From Pseudomonas marginalis (lineage in GTDB: Bacteria > Pseudomonadota > Gammaproteobacteria > Pseudomonadales > Pseudomonadaceae): a stretch of DNA of 64,000 nt. Below, piece by piece: positions 1-9,041 of the stretch. A program made the position numbers and the translations under genes. The notes beneath the pieces are model-generated. The model was not told the origin of the DNA. It saw nothing but the letters and a program-made list of their open reading frames with translations, and did not search any database. Within the stretch, counting starts at the first letter, position 1. Every line of letters starts with the position of its first letter. Location: NCBI RefSeq assembly GCF_900105325.1, contig NZ_FNSU01000003.1, positions 4,506,001 through 4,570,000 on the forward strand. Reading direction: 5' to 3'.

Positions 1-840
1 GAACATGGCTGCATTTACTGTTATGCACGGCCCAGTCATGCCTATTGGGACATGTCACCGGGGCTGGATTTCGAAACCAGGCTGATCGCCAAGAGCAATG
101 CGGCCGACGTGCTGGAACAGCAGTTGTCGAAGCCGGGCTATGTGTGTGCGCCGATCAACCTGGGTTCCAACACCGACCCGTACCAGCCTATCGAGCGTGA
201 GTACAGGATCACCCGGCAAACCCTCGAAGTGCTGCTGCGCTATCGGCACCCGGTCACCATCATCACCAAGGGCTCGTTGATCCTGCGTGACCTGGACCTG
301 CTGGCGGAGCTGGCCAGGCAACGCCTTGTGGCGGTGATGATCAGTCTCACCAGCCTGGATGATGAGCTCAAGCGCATCCTGGAGCCGCGCACCGCCGCGC
401 CCAAGGCACGGTTGCGGGCCATACGGGTGATGCGCGAGGCGGGCATCCCGGTGGGCGTGCTGTGCTCGCCGATGATCCCGATGATCAACGACAGCGAGTT
501 GGAAAGCCTGCTTACCGAAGCCCATGCCGCCGGTGCGCAGAGTGCGGCGTACATGATGTTGCGCCTGCCGCTGGAGGTGGCGCCGCTGTTCGAGGAGTGG
601 CTGGCGGCGCATTACCCGCAGCGTGCGGCCCATGTGATGAGCCTGGTGCGCCAGGTGCGCGGTGGTGAGGTCTACGACAGCCGGTTCGGTGTCCGCATGC
701 GGGGCGAGGGGCCGTTTGCCGACCTGCTGGCCCAGCGCTTCAGCAAGGCGATCAAACGCCTGGGGCTCGATCGCAGAGAAGGCTTCAATCTGGATTGCAC
801 GGCGTTCTGTCCACCGGGCAGACAGATGGCATTGTTGTAG
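1..840 (+). CDS. Radical SAM protein, PA0069-like (5' truncated by window edge)
   Basis: The reading frame is open from base 1, so the gene starts upstream of the window. Its first codons encode EHGCIYCYARPSHAYW, the end of a radical SAM CxxxCxxC cluster. The second and third iron-sulfur cysteines are at bases 10-12 and 19-21; the first must lie just outside. The remaining 279 residues fit the COG1533 (SplB-related) fold, including a GSNTDPYQPIE stretch typical of these proteins. The family binds a 4Fe-4S cluster and S-adenosylmethionine; the substrate of this subgroup is not known to me. No partner gene overlaps it downstream. Confidence 0.85.
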   Translation, partial: EHGCIYCYARPSHAYWDMSPGLDFETRLIAKSNAADVLEQQLSKPGYVCAPINLGSNTDPYQPIEREYRITRQTLEVLLRYRHPVTIITKGSLILRDLDLLAELARQRLVAVMISLTSLDDELKRILEPRTAAPKARLRAIRVMREAGIPVGVLCSPMIPMINDSELESLLTEAHAAGAQSAAYMMLRLPLEVAPLFEEWLAAHYPQRAAHVMSLVRQVRGGEVYDSRFGVRMRGEGPFADLLAQRFSKAIKRLGLDRREGFNLDCTAFCPPGRQMALL

Positions 841-1066
841 ACTGAAAAGGCAGAATGCACCGTTCCTGTAGGAATAGTCGCGTTTTGACATCACTGAAAC
901 CCGCGATCTAGAGCGGTTCATTCAGTTTGAGTTAAGTTTCGGTGGTTACCTTGTTCAGCGAGTGACTGATGAGTCGGCAGTCTGGTTGGTGGCTTTTACA
1001 ACTATTTCACTGGCCTGGCGTCGAACTGACCTGAAAACTCCCCTGCATTAATCAAGAGGATGAATC
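841..1066. other. Intergenic region upstream of carbonic anhydrase
   Basis: This 226-base gap holds no convincing ORF. A TTGACA hexamer at 885-890 could be a -35 element, but the facing -10 (CTAGAG) is poor. The next gene has a Shine-Dalgarno-like AGAGGATG just before its ATG. Confidence 0.3.
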
Positions 1067-1798
1067 ATGAGTGACAAGGATAAACAGCCGTTGGCTGCGT
1101 CGGCTTCAGCCCCTCAGGTGGCAGAGTCTGCCGATGCAGCGCTAAAACACATCGTTGACGGCTTTTTGCATTTCCATCACGACGTCTTCCCTCAGCAGGA
1201 AGAACTCTTCAAGAAACTCGCCACGGCCCAGAGCCCGCGGGCGATGTTCATTACCTGCGCCGACTCGCGCATCGTGCCTGAGCTGATTACCCAAAGCTCT
1301 CCCGGCGACCTGTTCGTGACCCGCAACGTCGGTAACGTCGTGCCGCCTTATGGGCAGATGAACGGCGGTGTTTCCACTGCCATCGAGTACGCAGTACTGG
1401 CCCTGGGCGTGCAGCACATCATCGTGTGCGGGCACTCCGATTGTGGCGCCATGCGCGCGGTCCTCAACCCCGCCAGCCTGGAGAAGATGCCAACGGTAAG
1501 GGCCTGGCTGCGGCACGCCGAAGTCGCCAAGTCCATGGTCGAGGACAATTGCGACTGTGCCAACGAAGGCGAGAGCATGAAAGTGCTCACCGAAGAAAAC
1601 GTCATCGCCCAACTGCAGCATTTGCGCACCCATCCTTCGGTGGCGTCGCGCATGGCCAACGGTCAGCTGTTTATTCACGGCTGGATCTACAACATCGAGA
1701 CCAGTGAAATTCGAGCCTACGATGCTGATCAGTCGGCATTCCGACCGTTAAGCGGCGAAGGGCCGATTCCTTCCGCGACGCCTAAAGCGCGCTTCTAA
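1067..1798 (+). CDS. can: Beta-class carbonic anhydrase
   Basis: A 243-residue cytoplasmic zinc enzyme that interconverts CO2 and bicarbonate. Zinc ligands are visible as Cys64 (in CADSR), His123 and Cys126 (in HSDCGA), and the Asp66/Arg68 dyad of the beta class is intact. An extra roughly 30-residue N-terminal tail precedes the core. It is followed 84 bases later by a SulP-type anion transporter, a common pairing in which the transporter may carry bicarbonate or sulfate; that functional link is inferred. The order carbonic anhydrase, SulP, conserved protein, coxB matches P. aeruginosa PA0102-PA0105. Confidence 0.93.
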   Translation: MSDKDKQPLAASASAPQVAESADAALKHIVDGFLHFHHDVFPQQEELFKKLATAQSPRAMFITCADSRIVPELITQSSPGDLFVTRNVGNVVPPYGQMNGGVSTAIEYAVLALGVQHIIVCGHSDCGAMRAVLNPASLEKMPTVRAWLRHAEVAKSMVEDNCDCANEGESMKVLTEENVIAQLQHLRTHPSVASRMANGQLFIHGWIYNIETSEIRAYDADQSAFRPLSGEGPIPSATPKARF

Positions 1799-1882
1799 AC
1801 ACTTCCCTGCCGGGTAAAGCGGTGGCTGCCATGGATGCAGCCAGGCTTTGCCGCGCCCGGCGAATACCTCGGGAGAGCCATC

Positions 1883-3430
1883 ATGCGTGCTGCTCAATTG
1901 AAAGCTGTATTGCCACGGGAGCTGCTCGCCTCCGTGGTTGTGTTTCTGGTCGCCCTGCCCCTGTGCATGGGGATCGCCATCGCGTCCGGCATGCCGCCGG
2001 CCAAGGGCCTGATCACCGGGATTATCGGTGGCCTGGTGGTGGGCTGGTTGGCGGGCTCGCCGCTGCAGGTCAGCGGCCCGGCGGCGGGGCTGGCGGTATT
2101 GGTGTTCGAGCTGGTGCGCCAGCATGGGATGCTGATGCTCGGGCCGATCCTGCTGCTGGCCGGCTTCCTGCAACTGGTGGCCGGGCGCCTGCGCCTGGGT
2201 TGCTGGTTCCGCGTCACGGCGCCGGCGGTGGTGTACGGTATGCTGGCGGGGATCGGTGTATTGATTGTGCTATCGCAGATCCATGTGATGCTCGACGGTG
2301 CGCCCAAGCCCTCCGGGCTGGATAACCTGGCGGGCTTCCCCGCCGCGCTGGTGCAGGCGATTCCTACCTTGGGCGGCGGACTGGGTTGGCAGGCCGGATT
2401 GCTCGGTTTGTCGACGATGCTGGTGATGTACCTGTGGGATAAATTCCGTCCGCAAACCCTGCGTTTCGTGCCCGGAGCCCTGTTGGGCGTGGGCCTGGCA
2501 ACGGTGACCAGCCTGGTGCTGGCGCTGCAGGTCAAGCGTGTGGAAGTCCCGGAGAACCTCGCCGACGCCATCGATTGGCTGCGTCCCAGCGACCTGTTGA
2601 ACCTGGCTGACCCTCAGTTGTTGATCGCTGCGTTTGCGGTGGCGTTTATCGCCAGTGCCGAAACCTTGCTCTCTGCGGCAGCGGTCGACCGCATGCACAG
2701 CGGCCAGCGTTCCGATTTCGATAAGGAATTGTCCGCCCAAGGCGTGGGCAACATGTTGTGCGGCCTGGTGGGTGCCCTGCCGATGACCGGTGTGATCGTG
2801 CGCAGCTCGGCCAACGTGCAGGCCGGTGCCACCACGCGGTTGTCAGCCATGTTCCATGGCGTATGGCTGTTGGGGTTCGTACTGTTGCTGTCGAGCGTGC
2901 TGCAAAGCATTCCTGTGGCAAGCCTGGCGGGTGTGTTGGTGTACACCGGGATCAAGCTGGTGGACATCAAGGCCTTCAAGGCCCTCGGTCGTTATGGGCG
3001 TATGCCGATGTTTACCTACGCGGCCACGGCGTTGGCGATCATTTTCACCGACCTGCTGACCGGTGTGCTGGTGGGCTTCGGGCTCACACTGGTCAAGCTG
3101 GCGCTCAAGGCCTCGCGCCTGAAAGTCAGTCTGATCGACCTGCCCCCGGAGGGGGAAATGGAGCTGCGTTTGACCGGTGCGGCGACTTTCCTGAAAGTGC
3201 CGGCGTTGACCCGGGTGCTGGCGACGGTGCCTCCGGGCACGACTGTGCACGTACCGCTGAGTAACCTGAGTTATATCGACCATTCCTGCCTGGAGTTGCT
3301 GGAGGAATGGGACCGGGCGAATGCGGCCAAGGGCTCGAGGCTGGTGATCGAGGCGCGTGGGTTGAAGCGCAGGCTCGAAGGCCGGGTCAGGATGACGACA
3401 GGGATCGGCTCGGCGCCCTCAGTCGGCTGA
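1883..3430 (+). CDS. SulP-family anion transporter with STAS domain
   Basis: A 515-residue inner-membrane protein with about 10-12 hydrophobic helices over residues 10-410, then a cytoplasmic STAS domain of about 100 residues containing HVPLSNLSYIDHSCLELLEEW-like sequence. I chose the ATG at 1883, preceded by GGGAGAG, over the in-frame ATG at 1835, which lacks a ribosome site and would add a non-hydrophobic leader. SulP proteins carry sulfate, bicarbonate or dicarboxylates. The adjacent carbonic anhydrase suggests a bicarbonate-linked role, but the substrate cannot be read from sequence. Confidence 0.88.
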   Translation: MRAAQLKAVLPRELLASVVVFLVALPLCMGIAIASGMPPAKGLITGIIGGLVVGWLAGSPLQVSGPAAGLAVLVFELVRQHGMLMLGPILLLAGFLQLVAGRLRLGCWFRVTAPAVVYGMLAGIGVLIVLSQIHVMLDGAPKPSGLDNLAGFPAALVQAIPTLGGGLGWQAGLLGLSTMLVMYLWDKFRPQTLRFVPGALLGVGLATVTSLVLALQVKRVEVPENLADAIDWLRPSDLLNLADPQLLIAAFAVAFIASAETLLSAAAVDRMHSGQRSDFDKELSAQGVGNMLCGLVGALPMTGVIVRSSANVQAGATTRLSAMFHGVWLLGFVLLLSSVLQSIPVASLAGVLVYTGIKLVDIKAFKALGRYGRMPMFTYAATALAIIFTDLLTGVLVGFGLTLVKLALKASRLKVSLIDLPPEGEMELRLTGAATFLKVPALTRVLATVPPGTTVHVPLSNLSYIDHSCLELLEEWDRANAAKGSRLVIEARGLKRRLEGRVRMTTGIGSAPSVG

Positions 3431-3445
3431 CGGAACCGGATCAAC

Positions 3446-3475
3446 ATGTGGGAGGGGTGTAGTCCCCTCCCACAT
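3446..3475. repeat. REP-like palindrome / bidirectional terminator
   Basis: An 11-base perfect inverted repeat (TGTGGGAGGGG at 3447-3457, CCCCTCCCACA at 3464-3474) with a 6-base loop lies between two convergent genes. The sequence is of the P. fluorescens REP family and could also act as a transcription terminator. Confidence 0.75.
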
Positions 3476-3498
3476 TCGTTCTGTGTCGAATTCAGGAT

Positions 3499-4146
3499 TT
3501 AAGCCGGCTGGTCCAACGCCAACTCAACCCCCAGCTGGCGGGACAGGCATGGCCAGCGCTTCCACGCGGCTTCCGTTGCCGGGCTTTTCAGCTGTTCGCG
3601 ATACGCTTCGACAGACTCCAGTGCAAAGCTGTCTTCGTTGAGCATTTCATCCACCGCATGATGAACGGCTTCATCCAGCTGGTTGGCGAATGCTTCGCCG
3701 ATCAACTGATGGGCAATCACGTTGGCCACGGTGGTATCTGCTGGAATCAGTGGCCGGCCAAAGTGTTTGATATACAAATCGTTGACCTCTTCCACCAGGC
3801 GATGGGCCAGGTAAGCCTCGTCCAGCAGACCGTCGAGCCCTTCATGGCCGGCCAGGATCGCGGGGGGCTGCAGGAAGAAATGCTCGGCGATTTTCAGCAC
3901 TGGCTTGATCTGGCTTTCGATGCCGGCCTCGCGGGCCACGTCGTTGGCGGCGTCCAGCAGGTCCGGCACGAGATCGATGTAGGCCGTGACGAAACGGGTC
4001 ATGACAATGTTGCGATCGCCATCAGCCAGGGAAATGGCCGAATGCAGGTGCGGCAATTGCTCTTCCAGCTGCTTGGCCAACTGGCCAGTGCTGGATTCGT
4101 GTTGATGGGCACGGGAAATCTGCTCGCGCAATGCGGCGGTGTTCAT
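3499..4146 (-). CDS. Conserved hypothetical protein (PA0104-like)
   Basis: A 215-residue soluble, acidic, mostly helical protein with no signal peptide, membrane segment or motif I recognise. It has scattered His residues (HQHESS near the N-terminus, HLHSAIS, VHHAVDE) but no clear metal-site pattern. The start at 4146 has a GGAG site; the longer frame to 4221 would add 25 residues without one. It is convergent with the SulP gene and divergent from coxB. The same position is held by a hypothetical gene in P. aeruginosa. Function unknown. Confidence 0.75.
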   Translation of the reverse strand: MNTAALREQISRAHQHESSTGQLAKQLEEQLPHLHSAISLADGDRNIVMTRFVTAYIDLVPDLLDAANDVAREAGIESQIKPVLKIAEHFFLQPPAILAGHEGLDGLLDEAYLAHRLVEEVNDLYIKHFGRPLIPADTTVANVIAHQLIGEAFANQLDEAVHHAVDEMLNEDSFALESVEAYREQLKSPATEAAWKRWPCLSRQLGVELALDQPA

Positions 4147-4514
4147 GAAGGCTCCAGTGAAGCAGGCGTAGGAATAGGGACAGCATAAGGTAGCTCGTTT
4201 ATACGAGCGCCTAAGACGCATTTGTCATAATTATTTCATGGTTATGCACAGGCGTTATATCGAATTGCCATCGTTGGTCGGATAAACGATTCCGCACCCC
4301 GGTTTTATTAGGCCTGGCCACTCATTTTTGCTCATTTGCCCCTACACATTGCGGGGTTGCAGAGCGTGTCTATACTCGGGTTTGTACGCGATTAGCTGAT
4401 GACGCCAGACTGCATAAGCAGGTAAGGCTAAGCGGTTGTAAGCAGTATGGAAGCCGCTCCCTTCGACGCAGGTGCAAACCGGCGGGATAACAAGAACGAT
4501 AAGGGGAACCCGCA
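4147..4514. other. Divergent intergenic region before the cytochrome oxidase operon
   Basis: A 368-base gap between a minus-strand hypothetical gene and coxB. It is AT-richer than its surroundings near 4215-4275. I see one reasonable sigma-70 promoter (separate entry) and a purine-rich ribosome site (AAGGGGAA) just before coxB. No RNA gene or ORF is supported. Confidence 0.5.
4349..4376 (+). promoter_or_regulatory. Candidate sigma-70 promoter for the cox operon
   Basis: TTGCGG (4349-4354), a 16-base spacer and TATACT (4371-4376) lie 139 bases upstream of coxB. The -10 is close to consensus. This is a by-eye assignment. Confidence 0.4.
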
Positions 4515-5642
4515 ATGACGCGACATCCACATGTTTGGATGGGCCTCCTGTTGTGGTCGGTATTCGGCCAGGCGCACGCCGCCTGGACAACGAATATGGC
4601 GCCAGGGGCAACTGAAGTCAGTCACGCTGTGTTCGACCTGCACATGACCATTTTCTGGATCTGTGTAGTGATCGGCATTTTCGTTTTTGGCGCGATGTTC
4701 TGGTCGATGATCCTTCATCGCCGCTCTACGGGCCAGGTTGCGGCCAAATTCCACGAAAGCACCACCGTGGAAATCCTCTGGACCGTGGTGCCCTTGCTGA
4801 TCCTGGTCGCGATGGCCATTCCGGCGACCAAGACCTTGATCGATATCTACGACAGTACCGAGTCGGATATCGATATCCAGGTCACCGGCTATCAGTGGAA
4901 GTGGCACTACAAATACCTGGGCCAGGACGTGGAGTTCTTCAGCAACCTGGCCACGCCCGCCGAGCAGATCCATAACCAGGCCACCAAGGGCGAACATTAC
5001 CTGCTGGAAGTCGACCAGCCGCTGGTGCTGCCGGTGGGCGCCAAGGTGCGCTTCCTGGTGACCGCCGCCGACGTGATCCACTCCTGGTGGGTGCCGGCCT
5101 TTGCGGTCAAGCGTGACGCCATCCCGGGGTTCGTCAACGAAGCCTGGACCCGCGTCGAGAAGCCTGGCATCTACCGTGGCCAATGCGCCGAACTGTGTGG
5201 CAAGGACCACGGTTTCATGCCCATCGTGGTAGAGGTCAAGTCCAAGGCCGACTACGACACTTGGCTCGGCGAGCGCAAGGCAGAGGCCGCCAAGCTCAAG
5301 GAGCTGACCTCCAAGGAGTGGACGCTGGAAGAGCTGGTGGCCCGCGGCGACAAGGTTTACCACACCACCTGCGTGGCCTGTCACCAGGCCGAAGGCCAGG
5401 GCCTGCCACCGATGTTCCCGGCCCTCAAGGGTTCGAAAATCGCCACCGGGCCCAAGGAAGGTCACCTGAGCCTCGTCTACCACGGCAAGCCCGGTACGGC
5501 GATGGCCGCATTCGGCAAGCAGCTCTCGGAAGTGGATATCGCCGCCGTGGTGACCTACGAGCGCAACGCCTGGGGTAACAACAAAGGCGACATGGTCACG
5601 CCTAAAGACGTGCTGGCCATCAAGCAGGCGGAAAGCAAATGA
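4515..5642 (+). CDS. coxB: Cytochrome c oxidase subunit II, CuA plus cytochrome c domain
   Basis: A 375-residue electron-entry subunit of an aa3-type oxidase. It has an N-terminal signal or helix, two membrane helices (about residues 42-67 and 85-105), then a periplasmic CuA domain with ligands His189, Cys224, Cys228, His232 and Met235 (HSWW, CAELCGKDHGFM). A C-terminal cytochrome c domain carries CVACH (Cys286, Cys289, His290), so this is a caa3-like arrangement in which the subunit holds its own heme c. It heads a gene set with subunits I and III and assembly factors. Confidence 0.96.
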   Translation: MTRHPHVWMGLLLWSVFGQAHAAWTTNMAPGATEVSHAVFDLHMTIFWICVVIGIFVFGAMFWSMILHRRSTGQVAAKFHESTTVEILWTVVPLLILVAMAIPATKTLIDIYDSTESDIDIQVTGYQWKWHYKYLGQDVEFFSNLATPAEQIHNQATKGEHYLLEVDQPLVLPVGAKVRFLVTAADVIHSWWVPAFAVKRDAIPGFVNEAWTRVEKPGIYRGQCAELCGKDHGFMPIVVEVKSKADYDTWLGERKAEAAKLKELTSKEWTLEELVARGDKVYHTTCVACHQAEGQGLPPMFPALKGSKIATGPKEGHLSLVYHGKPGTAMAAFGKQLSEVDIAAVVTYERNAWGNNKGDMVTPKDVLAIKQAESK

Positions 5643-5700
5643 CTTCATTCATTGCGTATGCCCCGAACCGCCCCGCCCACTCGCTTGCAGGAGAACGGCC

Positions 5701-7290
5701 ATGAGCGCTGTGATCGATGACCATGGCCACGCCGGTGACCATGCCCACGGCCCCGCCAAAGGCTTGATGCGCTGGGTGCTGACCACCAACCATAAGGACA
5801 TCGGCACGATGTACCTGTGGTTCGCGTTCACCATGTTCCTGCTCGGCGGCTCGTTCGCCATGGTGATCCGTGCCGAGCTGTTCCAGCCTGGCCTGCAGAT
5901 CGTCGAGCCGGCGTTTTTCAACCAGATGACCACCATGCACGGCCTGATCATGGTGTTCGGGGCGGTAATGCCGGCGTTTGTCGGCCTGGCCAACTGGATG
6001 ATTCCGCTGATGATCGGCGCGCCGGACATGGCCTTGCCGCGCATGAACAACTTCAGCTTCTGGCTGCTGCCGGCAGCGTTCCTGCTGCTGGTCTCGACCC
6101 TGTTCACGCCCGGTGGCGGGCCGAATTTCGGCTGGACGTTCTACGCCCCGCTCTCCACCACCTACGCACCGGAAAGCGTGACGTTCTTCATCTTCGCCAT
6201 CCACTTGATGGGCATCAGCTCGATCATGGGTGCGATCAACGTGGTTGCCACCATCCTCAACCTGCGTGCGCCCGGCATGACCTTGATGAAAATGCCGCTG
6301 TTCGTCTGGACCTGGCTGATCACCGCATTCCTGCTGATCGCGGTGATGCCGGTGCTGGCCGGCTGCGTGACCATGATGTTGATGGACATCCACTTCGGCA
6401 CCAGCTTCTTCAGCGCGGCCGGTGGCGGTGATCCGGTGCTGTTCCAGCATGTGTTCTGGTTCTTCGGCCACCCCGAGGTGTACATCATGATCCTGCCGGC
6501 GTTTGGCGCCGTCAGTTCGATTATCCCGACCTTCTCGCGCAAGCCGTTGTTCGGCTATACGTCGATGGTCTACGCCACGGCGAGCATCGCGTTCCTCTCG
6601 TTTATCGTGTGGGCGCACCATATGTTCGTGGTGGGCATTCCGTTGGTCGGCGAGTTGTTCTTCATGTACGCCACGTTGCTGATTGCGGTGCCCACCGGCG
6701 TGAAGGTGTTCAACTGGGTCAGCACCATGTGGCAAGGCTCCCTGACCTTCGAGACGCCGATGCTGTTTGCCGTGGCCTTCGTGATCCTGTTCACCATCGG
6801 CGGCTTCTCCGGATTGATGCTGGCGATTGCCCCGGCGGACTTCCAGTATCACGACACCTACTTCGTGGTGGCGCACTTCCATTACGTACTGGTGCCTGGT
6901 GCGATCTTTGGCATCTTCGCCTCGGCCTACTACTGGCTGCCGAAATGGACCGGCCACATGTACGACGAAACCCTGGGCAAGCTGCATTTCTGGTTGTCTT
7001 TCGTGGGCATGAACATGGCGTTCTTCCCGATGCACTTCGTGGGACTGGCCGGTATGCCGCGTCGGGTGCCGGACTACAACCTGCAGTTCGCCGACTTCAA
7101 TATGGTCTCGTCGATTGGCGCGTTCATGTTTGGCGCCACGCAGATCTTCTTCCTGTTTATCGTGATCAAGTGCATCCGTGGCGGCCCGCCCGCGCCGGCC
7201 AAGCCGTGGGATGGCGCCGAAGGCCTGGAGTGGAGCGTGCCCTCGCCCGCGCCGTACCACACCTTCACCACGCCACCGGAGGTCAAATGA
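5701..7290 (+). CDS. coxA: Cytochrome c oxidase subunit I
   Basis: A 529-residue catalytic subunit with twelve membrane helices. Heme a ligands His80 and His394, heme a3 ligand His392 and CuB ligands His257, His306 and His307 are all present. The GHPEVY motif (Glu259, cross-linking Tyr261) marks a type A1 heme-copper oxidase, which reduces O2 to water and pumps protons. The N-terminal tail is His-rich (DDHGHAGDHAHG). Its TGA stop overlaps the start of a 10-codon mini-ORF leading into ctaG. Confidence 0.97.
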   Translation: MSAVIDDHGHAGDHAHGPAKGLMRWVLTTNHKDIGTMYLWFAFTMFLLGGSFAMVIRAELFQPGLQIVEPAFFNQMTTMHGLIMVFGAVMPAFVGLANWMIPLMIGAPDMALPRMNNFSFWLLPAAFLLLVSTLFTPGGGPNFGWTFYAPLSTTYAPESVTFFIFAIHLMGISSIMGAINVVATILNLRAPGMTLMKMPLFVWTWLITAFLLIAVMPVLAGCVTMMLMDIHFGTSFFSAAGGGDPVLFQHVFWFFGHPEVYIMILPAFGAVSSIIPTFSRKPLFGYTSMVYATASIAFLSFIVWAHHMFVVGIPLVGELFFMYATLLIAVPTGVKVFNWVSTMWQGSLTFETPMLFAVAFVILFTIGGFSGLMLAIAPADFQYHDTYFVVAHFHYVLVPGAIFGIFASAYYWLPKWTGHMYDETLGKLHFWLSFVGMNMAFFPMHFVGLAGMPRRVPDYNLQFADFNMVSSIGAFMFGATQIFFLFIVIKCIRGGPPAPAKPWDGAEGLEWSVPSPAPYHTFTTPPEVK

Positions 7291-7311
7291 ACAGGGTAAG
7301 CGGAGGTGGTC

Positions 7312-7863
7312 ATGGCTGACTCCGTGCCCCTCAAGCGCCTGGTTACCCGCCTGCTGATCCTGGTGGTAGCGATGTTCGCCTTCGGCTTTGCCCTGGTGCC
7401 GATCTACGACGTGATGTGCAAGGCGTTCGGCATCAACGGCAAGACGGCCGGGCAGTACGAAGGCGAGCAGGTCGTCGACCTCACGCGCCAGGTACGGGTG
7501 CAGTTCCTGTCCACCAATGCCATCGACATGGTCTGGGAGTTTCATTCCAAGGCTGACGAGGTGGTGGTCAACCCCGGTGCCGTCACCGAGATGCTGTTCG
7601 TGGCCTACAACCCCACTGACAAGCCGATGACCGCCCAGGCGGTGCCGAGCATTTCCCCCGCCGAAGCGGCGATGTATTTCCACAAGACCGAATGCTTTTG
7701 CTTCACCCAGCAAGTGCTGCAGCCAGGCCAACGCATCGAGATGCCAGTGCGTTTTATTGTCGACCGTGACATGCCCAAGGATGTGAAGCATTTGACCCTG
7801 GCGTACACGCTGTTTGATATCACTGCGCGCCAACCGCCCGTGGCTGTCCGTACCGGCGGCTAG
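7312..7863 (+). CDS. ctaG: Cytochrome c oxidase assembly protein CtaG/Cox11
   Basis: A 183-residue protein with one N-terminal membrane helix (about residues 8-30) and a periplasmic copper-binding domain. The CFCF motif (in KTECFCFTQQ) supplies the copper ligands used to load CuB of subunit I. I chose the ATG at 7312 because GGAGG (7302-7306) is well spaced from it; the GTG at 7306 lies inside that site. It stands between coxA and coxC, as in most proteobacterial cox operons. Confidence 0.93.
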   Translation: MADSVPLKRLVTRLLILVVAMFAFGFALVPIYDVMCKAFGINGKTAGQYEGEQVVDLTRQVRVQFLSTNAIDMVWEFHSKADEVVVNPGAVTEMLFVAYNPTDKPMTAQAVPSISPAEAAMYFHKTECFCFTQQVLQPGQRIEMPVRFIVDRDMPKDVKHLTLAYTLFDITARQPPVAVRTGG

Positions 7864-7898
7864 CTACTGTTTGCCCGCTCAATCAGGAGAGCGAATAC

Positions 7899-8786
7899 AT
7901 GTCGACTCATGATACGTACTACGTACCAGCGCAAAGCAAATGGCCGATAATTGCCACGATTGGCATGCTGGTCACCGTGTATGGCCTGGCCGTGTGGTTC
8001 AACGACCTGAAGGCGGCACGCCCTGAATCCCACGGGCCGTGGATCTTTTTCGTCGGAGGGCTGTTGCTGGCCTACATGCTGTTTGGCTGGTTCGGTGCAG
8101 TGATCAAGGAAAGCCGCGCCGGTTTGTACAGCGCCCAGATGGACCGCTCGTTTCGCTGGGGCATGACCTGGTTCATTTTTTCCGAGGTGATGTTCTTCAT
8201 CGCGTTTTTCGGTGCGCTGTTCTACGTGCGCCATTTGTCCGGTCCCGCATTGGCCGGCGAAGGCCCCAAAGGCATTGCGCACATGCTGTGGCCGAACTTC
8301 GAGTTTGCCTGGCCGTTGCTCAACAACCCGGACCCGAAGCTCTATCCCGCGCCGGAGGGCACCATCAGCCCGTGGGGCTTGCCGTTGGTGAACACCATCC
8401 TGCTGGTGAGTTCCAGCGTGACCATCACCATTGCCCACCACGCCTTGCGCAAGGGGCATCGCGGCGCGCTGAAAATCTGGCTGGCGATCACCGTCTTGCT
8501 GGGCCTGGCATTCCTCGGGTTCCAGGCCGAGGAATACATCCATGCCTATAAAGAACTGGGCCTGACCTTGGGTTCGGGGGTGTACGGCGCGACGTTCTTT
8601 ATGCTCACGGGCTTCCACGGTGCTCACGTGACCATCGGCACCATCATTTTGTTTGTGATGCTGATGCGCATCCTGCGCGGGCATTTCAATGCCGAGCATC
8701 AGTTCGGTTTCGAGGCGGCCAGTTGGTATTGGCACTTCGTGGATGTGGTGTGGATCGGGCTGTTTTTCTTCGTCTATGTGCTCTGA
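7899..8786 (+). CDS. coxC: Cytochrome c oxidase subunit III
   Basis: A 295-residue, seven-helix subunit without redox cofactors. Typical family sequence is clear: FFSEVMFFIAFF, the long insertion after helix 3, LTGFHGAHVTIG and the C-terminal WYWHFVDVVWIGLFFFVYV. It stabilises the subunit I active site during proton pumping. It lies 35 bases after ctaG, in the same transcription unit by spacing. The next gene (DUF2909) is on the opposite strand, which breaks the operon before the SURF1 gene. Confidence 0.96.
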   Translation: MSTHDTYYVPAQSKWPIIATIGMLVTVYGLAVWFNDLKAARPESHGPWIFFVGGLLLAYMLFGWFGAVIKESRAGLYSAQMDRSFRWGMTWFIFSEVMFFIAFFGALFYVRHLSGPALAGEGPKGIAHMLWPNFEFAWPLLNNPDPKLYPAPEGTISPWGLPLVNTILLVSSSVTITIAHHALRKGHRGALKIWLAITVLLGLAFLGFQAEEYIHAYKELGLTLGSGVYGATFFMLTGFHGAHVTIGTIILFVMLMRILRGHFNAEHQFGFEAASWYWHFVDVVWIGLFFFVYVL

Positions 8787-8792
8787 GGCGAC

Positions 8793-8996
8793 TTACCAGG
8801 GCGCATGAGATACCAGCTGGCCGCTGAAAAATCCCCAGGCGATCAATGCCACGGTGATCACGGCCAGTACCACACGCACGGTCAAGGCCGTCACGAGGCG
8901 GTTGGAGTTGCCCTCGTCCTTGACCAGGAAGAACAGGCCACTGAACAGGCTCACGACGGTCGCGATCAGCATCAGGGCAATGGCTGCTTTGAGCAT
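8793..8996 (-). CDS. Twin transmembrane protein, DUF2909 family
   Basis: A 67-residue protein with two hydrophobic helices (about 5-25 and 38-58) joined by a short charged loop (KDEGNSNR). This matches the small DUF2909 twin-transmembrane family that sits beside cytochrome oxidase genes in Pseudomonas (PA0109 position). It is the only gene of the cox region read leftward, inserted between subunit III and SURF1. Its role is unknown; an assembly or stability function is inferred from location only. Confidence 0.8.
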   Translation of the reverse strand: MLKAAIALMLIATVVSLFSGLFFLVKDEGNSNRLVTALTVRVVLAVITVALIAWGFFSGQLVSHAPW

Positions 8997-9041
8997 GGTC
9001 TGGTTCCTGGCGTTGGTGGGCATTAAGGGGATGGGCGGGCA

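Noticed and set aside
5620..7833. A 737-residue open frame on the minus strand across coxA and ctaG
   Set aside because: It is antisense to genes with complete catalytic motifs. Its composition (His/Gln/Arg-rich, no hydrophobic pattern) is typical of GC-rich shadow frames.
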